Part shown: positions 1 to 9,940 of the stretch, piece after piece | Position numbering within the stretch: the stretch's first letter is position 1 | How the letters are laid out: each line of letters opens with the position of its first letter | Assembly: GCA_016187835.1 (NCBI GenBank) | Contig: JACPIY010000023.1 | Span: 1-36,751, forward strand | From: Deltaproteobacteria bacterium | GTDB taxonomy: Bacteria; Desulfobacterota_D; UBA1144; Nemesobacterales; CSP1-2 | Direction of reading: 5' to 3' | DNA: 36,751 bases | Position numbers and translations under genes: made by a program | The notes under the pieces: generated by a model | What the model was told of the DNA's origin: nothing | The model's input: the letters and a program-made list of their open reading frames with translations, nothing else | Database searches by the model: none

Positions 1-267
1 AAGGTGCATTTTCTTGAGTCTTTCACGGCGGCTATCGGGTATGATTTTGTGGACTCTATCAATGAGGTCTATTCCTGAGGCTTCCCTAATCGCTTTTGAA
101 TAGTAAATCGGGACCCTTTTTTCTCTCATGTATTCGATCGCCTTTCTGACTGAAGGTATAATTGCTCTATAAGGCTTTATATTGAAACCAAATTGATCGA
201 ATGAGCCTCCTATGCCGCAAAAGCCATTTTGCATGTCTACTACTAGCAGTATTGGATTAATTTCCAT
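1..267 (-). CDS. Isochorismatase-family cysteine hydrolase, N-terminal part (runs off left edge)
   Basis: Reverse-strand translation MEINPILLVVDMQNGFCGIGGSFDQFGFNIKPYRAIIPSVRKAIEYMREKRVPIYYSKAIREASG... with the VVDMQNGF motif; open to the window edge. Confidence 0.8.
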   Translation of the reverse strand, partial: MEINPILLVVDMQNGFCGIGGSFDQFGFNIKPYRAIIPSVRKAIEYMREKRVPIYYSKAIREASGIDLIDRVHKIIPDSRRERLKKMHL

Positions 268-268
268 A

Positions 269-520
269 TCAGTTTCCCTTCTCTATAAAAATCTTTTGGA
301 CGCCATGACTCAAATCTTCCACTTGTAGTGGTTGCGAAAATCTCGTTTGGTGATTTAAACTCCCCAATGCTTCTTTTCTGGTTCTGAGTATAAATGGTAT
401 GAACGAGGAAAATTGATCGATATTTATAAAATCCCCCGGATTCTCTTCCAGCTCTTGAATAGTGCCTTTTATCAAGCTATATAACTTTAGAGTAACTTTG
501 GTCTGCTGGATATAGCTCAT
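269..520 (-). CDS. Hypothetical small protein (~83 aa)
   Basis: ORF 269..640; the internal ATG at 518-520 (MSYIQQTKV...) has an AGGAG-like RBS upstream and abuts the hydrolase start. Confidence 0.5.
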   Translation of the reverse strand: MSYIQQTKVTLKLYSLIKGTIQELEENPGDFINIDQFSSFIPFILRTRKEALGSLNHQTRFSQPLQVEDLSHGVQKIFIEKGN

Positions 521-658
521 AACAGCTCCTTTCTTTGAAGAAAACAATGTTCTTCCACAATAGCTTTGTGAAAGTACTGACAAAAGATAATTATGAATAA
601 AATGTGTATTTATAGGAAATATTTCCAGTGGTCTCAACATTATCTCTTGTTGTTATTA

Positions 659-1918
659 CTATTCCCACATAGAAAATCTCTCTATAAGGTATGGCCTGTT
701 CTTTTCAAATACCTCAGCTTGTTTTTGTACAACGGCCTCTGCTTCATCACTACCCATGTTAATGACCTGCTCACAGTAACTTTTAGTACGACCGAAGTAA
801 AGTGGAGTAATAATATTTACCAGTTGACGTCTGTTTCTCTGCCATAGTTGATATACCACAGAAAAGTCGTAGAGAATCTTACTCCACAGGTCAGCATCCA
901 ATTCTTCTTCCTTACCCGATTCCCAGTTACGGTGGATACTTTCAAGCCTGGACATGTTCTCCGGACTCAGGATGTGGTTGTACATGGGCTTGAAATGATT
1001 AAATCCATCTATGAACTCGGCCTGTAATTTTTTTAAATTTACATTTATAGGCTCCAATTGAGGAATTTCTTCTTTATTGTTAATAATCGGCATGGGTTTT
1101 AGCGAAATATCTTGACGCCATTTGTTTTCATACTTACCCATAAGGTAAAAGAGAGTGCTAATAACCTGATGGAACATGGGGCCGAGGTCATTACCCGGGT
1201 CCTTGGCTCCATGGATCTTTGTTCCCAGATAGGATTGAACCACATTATAACCCTCATTTATGGCTGAGGTTGACATCCAAATATCAATTCCAAATTTGGC
1301 TACATCAGTATCCCAGACATCTTCTCTCATATAAAACTCGGCGAGTTCGGGCGAAAATCCAAAATCGCCTCCTATGGGTTGGCGTAAATCCACTCCATAA
1401 AGGGCTCGGGTCATGGGATAGACGATGTGATTGGTTATAGTACCGTCAAATTTATGCCTACGGTAAAAGGGTGCCACGAATCCAGCTGATTGGTTAAGTA
1501 TAGGTTCTACCATAAGCTTCACCCATTCTGGTGTAATACTTCGTAAGTCTGAGTCGAACATGGCAATAGCCTTAGCATTCAGTAGAATAGCCACTTCAAA
1601 CACTGCACGAAGCGATGTGCCCTTTCCTGGCAATCCGCGGTATATGGTAACGCGTCTTTCAACATTACTAGGAATTGAAGCTTGGTATGCATTTTCTCGT
1701 GTATCGTCCAGAGACCCCCCGTCACTGATGAACACGGCACATTTATGGTCGGGAAAGTATTTTGCTAATCCTTGGGCTGCCTGTTCTACCACGTAGCCTA
1801 TGCTATCTTCGCAGTTGTAACACGGTATACTCACAAGAATGTCCACGCTTTTTATCTTGTTCACCCACATATGCACATTTTCCCTTAATGCTGAAGAATA
1901 TTTTCTCAGAGTTGTCAT
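659..1918 (-). CDS. GT-A family glycosyltransferase, GpgS / mannosylglycerate synthase-like
   Basis: VDILVSIPCYNCEDSIGYVVEQAAQ, FDSDLRSITPEW (DxD-like), FGIDIWMSTSAINEGYNV; near the GpgS/MPGP genes. Confidence 0.7.
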   Translation of the reverse strand: MTTLRKYSSALRENVHMWVNKIKSVDILVSIPCYNCEDSIGYVVEQAAQGLAKYFPDHKCAVFISDGGSLDDTRENAYQASIPSNVERRVTIYRGLPGKGTSLRAVFEVAILLNAKAIAMFDSDLRSITPEWVKLMVEPILNQSAGFVAPFYRRHKFDGTITNHIVYPMTRALYGVDLRQPIGGDFGFSPELAEFYMREDVWDTDVAKFGIDIWMSTSAINEGYNVVQSYLGTKIHGAKDPGNDLGPMFHQVISTLFYLMGKYENKWRQDISLKPMPIINNKEEIPQLEPINVNLKKLQAEFIDGFNHFKPMYNHILSPENMSRLESIHRNWESGKEEELDADLWSKILYDFSVVYQLWQRNRRQLVNIITPLYFGRTKSYCEQVINMGSDEAEAVVQKQAEVFEKNRPYLIERFSMWE

Positions 1919-2021
1919 GATGTGTTACCTCCTTCTCTATGGTTTTGGTCATTTTAAAACATTTATTCGCCCATAGCCCTTGAATAGATTTATTAAAAAC
2001 GAAAAGAACGCTAGATTACGA

Positions 2022-3035
2022 TTACATAGCTCTATTATTTAAAACCTCTGCCTTTATCAAATTAGTTTTTCCTGAAACACCCACAGGTATACCCGCAGTG
2101 ATTACCACTTTTTCCCCATTATGTACTAATCCAGAATTTAAAGCGTCTGTGATTATCCTCTCAATCATCTCGTCGGTGCCTGTCACACTTTTACTGATGA
2201 TAGGTGTTACGCCCCAAATGAGTGCAAGGCGACGGTATGTGTGCTCCAGTGGGGTTGCTGCTAGAATATCGCTTCGGGGTCTGTATTTTGAGACCAATCG
2301 GGCGGTTGTCCCTGACTGTGTAAAGGTAATTATTGATTCTGCATTTATATGCTCTGCCAGGTTGCAGGCAGCTAAGCTGACAGCCTCGGGTAAGGATTTT
2401 ACATCCCTGGATACAAATCGCTGCGCCCAAACATCGAAAGGAAAACCCGACTCAGCATCTTCAGTGATCCTAGACATCATCTTTACGGACTGGACTGGAT
2501 AATTCCCTATTGCCGTTTCTTCTGCAAACATAACGGCATCTGTACCATCCAAAACGGCGTTAGCCACATCTGTTACCTCAGCCCGGGTAGGTCTGGGGCT
2601 ATCTACCATTGAGCGGAGCATCTGAGTGGCTGTGATAACAGGTTTTCCCACCCTGTTTGATTTTTCGATGAGCACTTTCTGGACCATAGGTATTTTTTGG
2701 AGCGGTATCTCAACCCCCAAATCACCGCGTGCCACCATGAGACCATCTACTACTTGGATAATTTCATCGATATTTTTTAATGCTTCATGTTTCTCAATCT
2801 TGGCGATTATAAGTGTGTTGCCGCTTCCTAGCTCCCTCATGAATTGCTTTACGTCCCGTATGTCATTAGCATTTCTTACGAACGATAAAGCAACATAATC
2901 AACCTCCTGTTCGGATTTCACACCATGAGAAAAATTTAGCCGTGCCACATTCATACCTGTCTGGAGTAGTTGCTCCAGAATCTGAGGTGACCTGGAAGCA
3001 GGACCTATTGTACATACGATTTTAGTCCTTGGCAT
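2022..3035 (-). CDS. pyk: Pyruvate kinase with large in-frame internal deletion (B domain absent)
   Basis: MPRTKIVCTIGPASRSPQILEQLLQTGMNVARLNFSHG then directly VDYVALSFVRN...AKIEKHEAL...GLMVARGDLGVE...TQMLRSM...PTRAEVTDVANAVLDGTDAVM; about 130 residues shorter than a standard Pyk. Confidence 0.85.
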   Translation of the reverse strand: MPRTKIVCTIGPASRSPQILEQLLQTGMNVARLNFSHGVKSEQEVDYVALSFVRNANDIRDVKQFMRELGSGNTLIIAKIEKHEALKNIDEIIQVVDGLMVARGDLGVEIPLQKIPMVQKVLIEKSNRVGKPVITATQMLRSMVDSPRPTRAEVTDVANAVLDGTDAVMFAEETAIGNYPVQSVKMMSRITEDAESGFPFDVWAQRFVSRDVKSLPEAVSLAACNLAEHINAESIITFTQSGTTARLVSKYRPRSDILAATPLEHTYRRLALIWGVTPIISKSVTGTDEMIERIITDALNSGLVHNGEKVVITAGIPVGVSGKTNLIKAEVLNNRAM

Positions 3036-3067
3036 AATTAATCCCAAATTATCGGTGCATCAAATTC

Positions 3068-3787
3068 TTAGGAAATCAATATCAAACGCAGGTCCATTAC
3101 ATTTGTACGGGTCGGTCCAGTTATGAGCAGATCTCCGAGCTTTTGAAAAAATGATGGGAATCGTTTTCATTGAGATAATCTTGCTAATCGTCCGCCCTTG
3201 ACTTGAGAGATATGCTTTCTTAAAGCGTTAATCTCGTGAATATTTGCCCCACTCTCCAAGAGGACTTTGGTCACTTGTTGTTTATCTTCAAGAGTCAACC
3301 CCTCCAATGGAGAAGGCATAAGTGCTGAGCCACCTCCAGAGATTAAACAAAAGACCAGATCTTTTTCTCTCGTTTGCTGAAGCAGATCGATGATCTGTTT
3401 GGTTCCGCGTAAGCCTGCATCATCAGGCACAGGATGTCCAGCTTCATTAACTTTGATTATCTTTAGCGGAGCTGCGTAACCGTACTTAACATTGATAATT
3501 CCGTTTTCCAACCGCTCGCCAAAGAGTTCTTCGATAGCTTGAGCCATTGACGCTGAGGCTTTGCCCATGCCGATTACATAGACATTCTCATAATCAGAAA
3601 GATTATAAGTTTGTCCTTTGATTTCTAGTCTGTTGTCTCGGTAATTAAGATGCCGCTTGACCGCAACTACTGGATCTACAGCTTTAAGACCAGCGTGGAA
3701 TATAGCGATAGCATCTCTCCGTAGTTTCGCTAATTCCATAGTTAAAAAAGTATAACAAATCTGCAGGTCCGTAACAAATTTTCTCAA
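3068..3787 (-). pseudogene. Glycerate 2-kinase (GckA/TtuD, MOFRL family) remnant: N-terminal ~200 aa joined to the last ~30 aa
   Basis: ORF 3167..3787 has VIGMGKASASMAQAIEE, GHPVPDDAG and LISGGGSALMPSP, and stops (TGA) after KGGRLARLSQ. The next ~100 nt encode the family C-terminus FFQKLGDLLITGPTRTNVMDLRLILIS* in the same frame. Confidence 0.82.
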
Positions 3788-3996
3788 TCTTTATGTAGGT
3801 TATAAGTGTATAGAACTGCAAAACTAGGTACGCCTTTTTAGCCATATACTTCTTGGGAATTATTATTTTAAGTTATATAGTTGAGTCAGTTTGAACTTGA
3901 CTATGGAGTTAAATGAAAATATTAGTAACATCCATCCATAACCTAAATTTTTAGTTCTTTCATTTGCTTTAATTCACTCACTTCGTAGCTGGTTAG

Positions 3997-4824
3997 TCAC
4001 AAAATTTTTTCAAACAAATTTAAAATAGCGTTATTCCATCCCTCCGGTCCTATTCCTTCCGCAAACACCAAATTATCAAGTTTTATGCGTGAATCGTATT
4101 GACCGTCAGGCTTCTGAACCAATATTGGTATGTCTACGGCTTCAAGCATAGGAAGATCGTTCAGGCTGTCCCCTATTGCTATGGTCTTTAAGTTTGAGAA
4201 TTTTTGTTTGAAAAGGTTTGTTAGAATCTTTACCGCTTTTCCTTTATCATTGTCACCCATGATGTGGTGAAATATTCCGCCCTCTGTGTGCTTGAATCCT
4301 CTTCGAGTTATCTCATTCTTTTTACGCTCTTTATCGTTTTCGTCTCCATATATGATGAACGGTTCATCATACTCGCGCATAATTGCTAATTCAGCAATTT
4401 CTCGACTGAGACCGGAGACCTCAGAAAGCTCTTCAATTGTCATTTCAGAAAAGCCCTTGACTTTCAAGCTTGCGTCTTTTTTTATGGAATTTAATACTTC
4501 TATTAATCTTTTATGAGGAGTTCCGAGTTCGATTACCTTATAGCTATCTACTTGCCTATCATAGTTGAAGTTATGAGAAAAGTAGGCACTTGGAATAAAA
4601 ATCCCGCCGCCGTTTTCTGAAATAAAAGGCTCGTTATTGTTAAGGAGTTTTCTGTAAAGCTCTATCTCCGCTCTAGTTTTACTCGTGCAGATTACAATAG
4701 GAATGTTTTTAGAGCTTATAAACTCCAGTCCTGATGAAGCGGCCTCGAAAGAATAGGATTCGTAATCAAGGAGCGTCCCATCTAAATCTGTGAATATCAC
4801 AAATTCACTAGGCATTGTCCTCAT
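3997..4824 (-). CDS. HAD-IIB phosphatase, mannosyl-/glucosyl-3-phosphoglycerate phosphatase family
   Basis: FVIFTDLDGTLLDYESYSFEAA, ICTSKTRAEIELYR, FISENGGGIFIP, AIGDSLNDLPML; overlaps the GpgS-like gene by about 17 nt. Confidence 0.85.
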   Translation of the reverse strand: MRTMPSEFVIFTDLDGTLLDYESYSFEAASSGLEFISSKNIPIVICTSKTRAEIELYRKLLNNNEPFISENGGGIFIPSAYFSHNFNYDRQVDSYKVIELGTPHKRLIEVLNSIKKDASLKVKGFSEMTIEELSEVSGLSREIAELAIMREYDEPFIIYGDENDKERKKNEITRRGFKHTEGGIFHHIMGDNDKGKAVKILTNLFKQKFSNLKTIAIGDSLNDLPMLEAVDIPILVQKPDGQYDSRIKLDNLVFAEGIGPEGWNNAILNLFEKIL

Positions 4825-6016
4825 CTACCACTTGCTTTAATTGATCGAGAAAATCCGGTATCGCCGAGGTCACTCTATTCCAGTTGGGAATGAGCGGGGC
4901 GCCAAGCGGGTCTTCAAGAAAACTTTTACTGGCAATCCTTATCCCTTTTACAAATGTCTCGACAGCAAGTGACTCTTCGTGCCTGTCAAAAAACAAGCTG
5001 TTTATTGCTGCATCGTCATTGTATACCTTTATCGTATCCTGAGCGGTTCTGAGATAAGTTGCAATAAGCGTATTAAAAAATCCTTCCGAAAATACTATTC
5101 CTTCAGCGGCGAGCATTCTAAAGAGCACCTTTGAAATATCCACACACATTTTAAGAAGTCCTCCTTCAGGATTATCCGCAGACAAATCTTGGTGTTTATG
5201 TTCGTAGTTATCGCAGAGATCCACCTGACAGATTCTCCTTGGGGCAACATTTCTAAAAACCTCAGCGAGAACTCCCACTTCTAATCCCCAGTCGGAGGGA
5301 ATACGATTTACCCTTGCCAGATCCGCCTTCATTGAAAATTCGCCGGCAAGTGGATATCTGAAGCTGTCAAAATAAACAAGAAAAGGAAGGTAGCCTACAA
5401 TCTTTTTTAATGCCCTTATTATAGGCGTGATAAAAAGTCTCATTACCCGACCGTACATACGGTCAGTCACCCTTGAATAGTAGCCTTTACAGAACTCATA
5501 CTCTAAATTTGGATTCGCGACGGGGTAACATAATCTCGTTAGTAGTTCTCTACTGTAAGTAACAATATCACAGTCATGTAGGACAATAACCTCGCTAGTT
5601 TCTTCCGACAGAACATAGCCGTAAGCGATCCATGCCGCTCTTCCCTTCCCCGGACCGCCGGTTTCAAGCCCGTTTTCTTCCAAGAGCTTAAAAAGGGAAG
5701 CGATTCTTTCACCATCATCCCATATGATTTTCAACCTCTGAGGAAGGACGGAGAAGAATTCTTTCGCGTGTTTAAATTCATAGGCATTTGCTCTTCCCAG
5801 AGTCACCACTATTTCATGTAAGTAACCTACTTTCTTTATTTCTTGGACAATGTTTGTTAAAGCCTCCCTTTTTAACTCCGAGTAAAGACAGGGAAGAACA
5901 AGAGCTATCGGACGGTGTTCGGTGTGCTCTATCAGGTCCTCTTCTAATTTATCAACATTGTCCTTTCTCAACCTGTGTAAAGTAGAAATAAGCTCGGTCT
6001 GGTGAAAATCACCCAT
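4808..6016 (-). CDS. gpgS: Glucosyl-3-phosphoglycerate synthase-like glycosyltransferase
   Basis: RPIALVLPCLYSELKREALTNIV, GPGKGRAAWIAYGYVL, VIVLHDCDIVTYSRELL, PLAGEFSMKADLARVNRIPSDWGLEVGVL, NYEHKHQDLS; adjacent MPGP/GPGP phosphatase. Confidence 0.82.
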   Translation of the reverse strand: MGDFHQTELISTLHRLRKDNVDKLEEDLIEHTEHRPIALVLPCLYSELKREALTNIVQEIKKVGYLHEIVVTLGRANAYEFKHAKEFFSVLPQRLKIIWDDGERIASLFKLLEENGLETGGPGKGRAAWIAYGYVLSEETSEVIVLHDCDIVTYSRELLTRLCYPVANPNLEYEFCKGYYSRVTDRMYGRVMRLFITPIIRALKKIVGYLPFLVYFDSFRYPLAGEFSMKADLARVNRIPSDWGLEVGVLAEVFRNVAPRRICQVDLCDNYEHKHQDLSADNPEGGLLKMCVDISKVLFRMLAAEGIVFSEGFFNTLIATYLRTAQDTIKVYNDDAAINSLFFDRHEESLAVETFVKGIRIASKSFLEDPLGAPLIPNWNRVTSAIPDFLDQLKQVVDEDNA

Positions 6017-6156
6017 TTTGTTTTCTCCTTATTGTCAGTTACTGTGAGGAAAATAACTTTCCTCGGAAAAAACATCAGCTCAGAGGGATTAGGAAGTCGA
6101 AATAAAACTATTCCATTTATTATTATAAACGACATAATTAGGGGTCTCAACATCTG

Positions 6157-6182
6157 GCAGGGACAGGTCACCCCGTCCCTGC
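6157..6182. repeat. Short intergenic hairpin GCAGGGAC...GTCCCTGC
   Basis: 8-bp perfect arms plus partial extension; follows AGGGGTCTCAA at about 6139-6149. Confidence 0.6.
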
Positions 6183-6221
6183 TAATATTCCAGAAATAGT
6201 TTTATTAGTATTTTAAGGCTC

Positions 6222-7184
6222 TCATTCCTCTACCGAAGGGTTGTTTGGTATTGGACTGATTTCTTCCGTTTTTCGCGGCATAATAGTAGAGGCTATCATA
6301 GATATTGTAAGCACTCCTACGATCACGCCGAGGGCAATTTCAACGGGCACTTCGTAGAATTTGGATATAAGCATTTTTACTCCCACGAAGACGAGGATAA
6401 AAGAGAGCCCGTAATGAAGATAGTGAAATAGCTGCATAATCCCTGACAATGCAAAAAAGATTGCCCGTAATCCTAGGATGGCAAATACATTTGAGGTATA
6501 AACAATAAATGGATCCGTGGTAATAGCGATAATTGCAGGAATCGAATCCAAAGCGAACATAACGTCTGTTGTTTCAACAACCAAAAGCACGATGAAAAGC
6601 GGTGTGGCAAAGTATCTTTTATCTCGCTTTAAAAAAAACTTGCCTTCCTTGTACTTCCTCAAAACCGGCATAAATCTACGGAAGAGTTTAATCACCGGGT
6701 TCTTTTCGGGATGAATCTCTTTGTCCTTTTCCAAAGCCAGTTTGATGCCGCTAAAAATTAGGAACCCCCCGAAGATATATATGATCCAGTGAAACTTCTG
6801 TATTAGCGTTATACCGGCGGCAATGAAAATCGCGCGCATGATGACCGCGCCGAGAATGCCCCAAAAGAGGACCCTATGCTGGTACTTGGATGGAACACGA
6901 AAGTACGAAAATATCAGCAAAAAGACAAATAGGTTGTCCACGCTTAGAGAAAGCTCGATTAGATAGCCGGTGAGAAATTGTATTGCTATCTTATGGCCGC
7001 TCCATATGTAGATCCCAAGATTAAAGAGAAGAGCCAGGCTGATCCAGATAGCACACCACACGAGTGATTCTTTGAACTTGATTATATGTGACTTACGGTG
7101 GAAAACGCCCAGGTCTAAAACCAGCATCGTAATTACAAAGATGTTAAAAGCAACCCAGAATATGACTTGTTGCGACATTATCAA
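6222..7184 (-). CDS. TerC family integral membrane protein
   Basis: ELSLSVDNLFVFLLIFSYFRVP, VVETTDVMFALDSIPAIIAITTDPFIVYTSNVFAILGLRA: the classic TerC signature. Confidence 0.92.
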   Translation of the reverse strand: MIMSQQVIFWVAFNIFVITMLVLDLGVFHRKSHIIKFKESLVWCAIWISLALLFNLGIYIWSGHKIAIQFLTGYLIELSLSVDNLFVFLLIFSYFRVPSKYQHRVLFWGILGAVIMRAIFIAAGITLIQKFHWIIYIFGGFLIFSGIKLALEKDKEIHPEKNPVIKLFRRFMPVLRKYKEGKFFLKRDKRYFATPLFIVLLVVETTDVMFALDSIPAIIAITTDPFIVYTSNVFAILGLRAIFFALSGIMQLFHYLHYGLSFILVFVGVKMLISKFYEVPVEIALGVIVGVLTISMIASTIMPRKTEEISPIPNNPSVEE

Positions 7185-7453
7185 CTCCTTTTATATAAGA
7201 AGGCTGTTTGGGGGTGATGCGATTTTCCCTATAACCCTTTTCTTGATGGCCAAGCTGTTTTCTAAATGACAGCAGATTTCAGTGAATGAATATTCAATCA
7301 AAGTTTTCTCTTCGTGGGTTTGAAACATATTGCTTAAAACAAAATATTCTACCTTACTTCTCCTGACTATAAAGGAATTTTTCTAGTCATTTTTTAGGCC
7401 GTCTAATTTTACACTTGATTTCCTTGTATAATTTGCTAACTTGATAGCATATT

Positions 7454-8101
7454 ATGTTGAAGAGGTTCGAGATGATCATGTTTAAAAACTTTTTATTATT
7501 TTTGACAATGGTTCTTTTTGCCACTACGGCTTATTTGAATGAGCTGGACACCAAAGATAACACTTCTCCTCTTGGATTTAAATTTGGAATTTCAAAAAAA
7601 CAGGCGGAGCAGATCATAAAATCCAAGGGTAAAAAGATCGTGGAGAAAACAGTTGACTCCAAGGAAATTAAAACAATTATGATAGAGGGAACAATCGTAA
7701 AGCTGCCATTGGGACATAGTTATTCGGACCTACAAACACGGCTTGAATTCTATGATGATGAACTCATGTCTTCTTCGCTCATCTTTAAATCCGATGACTC
7801 ATCAAAAAAAGAAGAACTCGAAGCAGAGCTTTCCAGTTTTCTAGGCGATCTGTATGGGCAGCCTGCGGAGGTGGAAGATGTACTGGATTTTACCACATTG
7901 ACCTGGCACATACCTGATCTTAAGGTAGTTCTTAGTACAAATCCAAATAATAATGTAACAAAGGTTCAGTATATTTATGAGCCCGTTAATCAAAGCAGGG
8001 TGGACAAAGAAATTCAACTAAAACAAAAGGGCAAGCCTGAGGATCCAGCCAAGAAGATGTTTATAGATGGGAATTACAGCGCACCCAATAGACCTTTTTA
8101 A
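7454..8101 (+). CDS. Hypothetical exported protein
   Basis: Hydrophobic N-terminus MFKNFLLFLTMVLFATTAY then a soluble domain; start may be an internal ATG. Confidence 0.6.
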   Translation: MLKRFEMIMFKNFLLFLTMVLFATTAYLNELDTKDNTSPLGFKFGISKKQAEQIIKSKGKKIVEKTVDSKEIKTIMIEGTIVKLPLGHSYSDLQTRLEFYDDELMSSSLIFKSDDSSKKEELEAELSSFLGDLYGQPAEVEDVLDFTTLTWHIPDLKVVLSTNPNNNVTKVQYIYEPVNQSRVDKEIQLKQKGKPEDPAKKMFIDGNYSAPNRPF

Positions 8102-8116
8102 TATAGTTTATTCTGC

Positions 8117-8617
8117 TTAATACTTAGTGCACCGTTTTAACTCATCAAGATTTGAATCATCCGGTTTGAGAAATCTGTATGCGTGCGCCCATTCGTGCTT
8201 GAGAAGCGGCAAAGTTCTTTCTCTATTAAAAGCCCTATAGGTAACGATTATAAGCTCATTTCTTGAATCGTATTCACCGTTGCATCTTCCCCCGTGGTAC
8301 TTACATTCAAAAGTGCCGTTTACAACCGATATTAAATTGGTTCTGGCTTTAGAGCCCTTATCCCTTATATTCATGCATCTACTAAATTCTGTGAACTGAC
8401 TGTCCACTTCCCTGATGATTTTTCCACTTTTATCTGACAGAGATTTAACGGTGGTTACTTTAAACTTATAAAGTGGAGTAGTTACTTGAGGAAGACTTTT
8501 TAAATCCTCTTTTTCCACATCTTTGGGATCTATTACGCTGGATACCCTTCCCACATTAGCGCATGAGGTAATCATAGGAAGAAAGAGTAAGAACACCAGG
8601 ACTACTTTTCTCATCAT
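8117..8617 (-). CDS. Putative lipoprotein with an HExxH (HEWAH) motif
   Basis: Lipobox-like N-terminus VVLVFLLFLPMITSCAN; C-terminal LLKHEWAHAYRF. Confidence 0.6.
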   Translation of the reverse strand: MMRKVVLVFLLFLPMITSCANVGRVSSVIDPKDVEKEDLKSLPQVTTPLYKFKVTTVKSLSDKSGKIIREVDSQFTEFSRCMNIRDKGSKARTNLISVVNGTFECKYHGGRCNGEYDSRNELIIVTYRAFNRERTLPLLKHEWAHAYRFLKPDDSNLDELKRCTKY

Positions 8618-8634
8618 TGTTTTTCCTTTCTGTT

Positions 8635-9816
8635 TTATTCCGAAATCATTACAAGCACACCTGTATAGGTAAAGAGATGATTTGTTTTCCTAAGAGGGGC
8701 AAACTCCGAGTTCCCGAAGAACCCTATGATTGGAATATCTCCGAAGGCTTGAGTGATATAAGCTGTATCAATTCCCTGATGTCCGTAAAGTGACGACCCC
8801 CTTGCGCAACAGTTAAAGTAAAAACCGAACTTAAAGGGTTTGCTATACTCCCTTGAAGATACCAAACGCTCAAGCATCTGTTTTAAGTCTTCGCGTGCCA
8901 TAGTTGGATGACGTACTGTAAACCTTATAATCTGACCTTCCTTTACGTTCTCGGCTACTCCTATTATTTCGGTGTCAGGATTAACCCCTATTAAATTTCT
9001 TACGAGATAATCTCCGCCAACTATCTCTGTCTCATTTGGGTCAGGAGTAAGGCCTACGAACAAAAGACGCATCATATCCCTCGGATTTTCGATTATTCTT
9101 TTGGGAACCTGCTTCTTTAAAACCTGAAAAGCAGGTTCACCATCCAGTTCAAATATAATGTTTCTTTCGGCTTTTGTTATAATACAGGGTACCCCGACGG
9201 GTTGACACCCCTGGGTAATTCCGATTCTATGTTGAAAATTCCCATACAATGCAAGCCCTGAGACAGCTCCGGTTAAAATTCTATCTCCACAGAACTCGTA
9301 GGTTGTGTTCATACCGGGATGCTCGGATGCTGCTGCGCCAACTATCTGTATTTCCCCAAGTTGAGATTCAACTCCTCTAAAGAGAAGCTCTGGATGGATT
9401 AGATAGGGATCGGGAAAGAGTGTAAGAAATGAGTTTTCACCCTCAATTGAAATTAACTGTTCCCCAATCTCAACTCCTGCTTTTAGACCACCGTCTCCAT
9501 AGTCCTGAATGAGGAAGGGAGTAATCCGGATAGTATCTGAAGAAACAGCTAGCACTACGACTCCCGGCTCTGCTTCTATTTCTCCGAGATTGGTGAGAAC
9601 TCCGATGGCACTACATCCTGTAACATCTGTAGTTTGAATAACTTCGCAAACGGACTTTAATATCTCTTTGTAGCTAGACCTGTGGGGGAATGTGCAAAAT
9701 ACGAGTCCCCAATCGGCTTTGGTTAATTCCCCTCCCGCCATTGCCTGCAATGCTGCTTCTCTAGCAGCTAGCTTACTGTTTTCCTTCAGAGAAAATCCAA
9801 CTCCAGCCTTTATCAT
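8635..9816 (-). CDS. FIST N-/C-domain sensory protein
   Basis: AAREAALQAMAGG...DWGLVFCTFPHR...VTGCSAIGVLT; C-terminal FNCCARGSSLYGHQGIDTAYITQAFGDIPIIGFFGNSEFAP. Confidence 0.85.
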   Translation of the reverse strand: MIKAGVGFSLKENSKLAAREAALQAMAGGELTKADWGLVFCTFPHRSSYKEILKSVCEVIQTTDVTGCSAIGVLTNLGEIEAEPGVVVLAVSSDTIRITPFLIQDYGDGGLKAGVEIGEQLISIEGENSFLTLFPDPYLIHPELLFRGVESQLGEIQIVGAAASEHPGMNTTYEFCGDRILTGAVSGLALYGNFQHRIGITQGCQPVGVPCIITKAERNIIFELDGEPAFQVLKKQVPKRIIENPRDMMRLLFVGLTPDPNETEIVGGDYLVRNLIGVNPDTEIIGVAENVKEGQIIRFTVRHPTMAREDLKQMLERLVSSREYSKPFKFGFYFNCCARGSSLYGHQGIDTAYITQAFGDIPIIGFFGNSEFAPLRKTNHLFTYTGVLVMISE

Positions 9817-9940
9817 TATCTTGTTTACTTGATTAGGTTAGAAAATATCAATTCGAGGAACTAATTTTTTACGGATTATACCATATATAATCTTTGTCGA
9901 AATTATAGTTAAAGGAGGAATGAAAAATTCCACCTATCTA

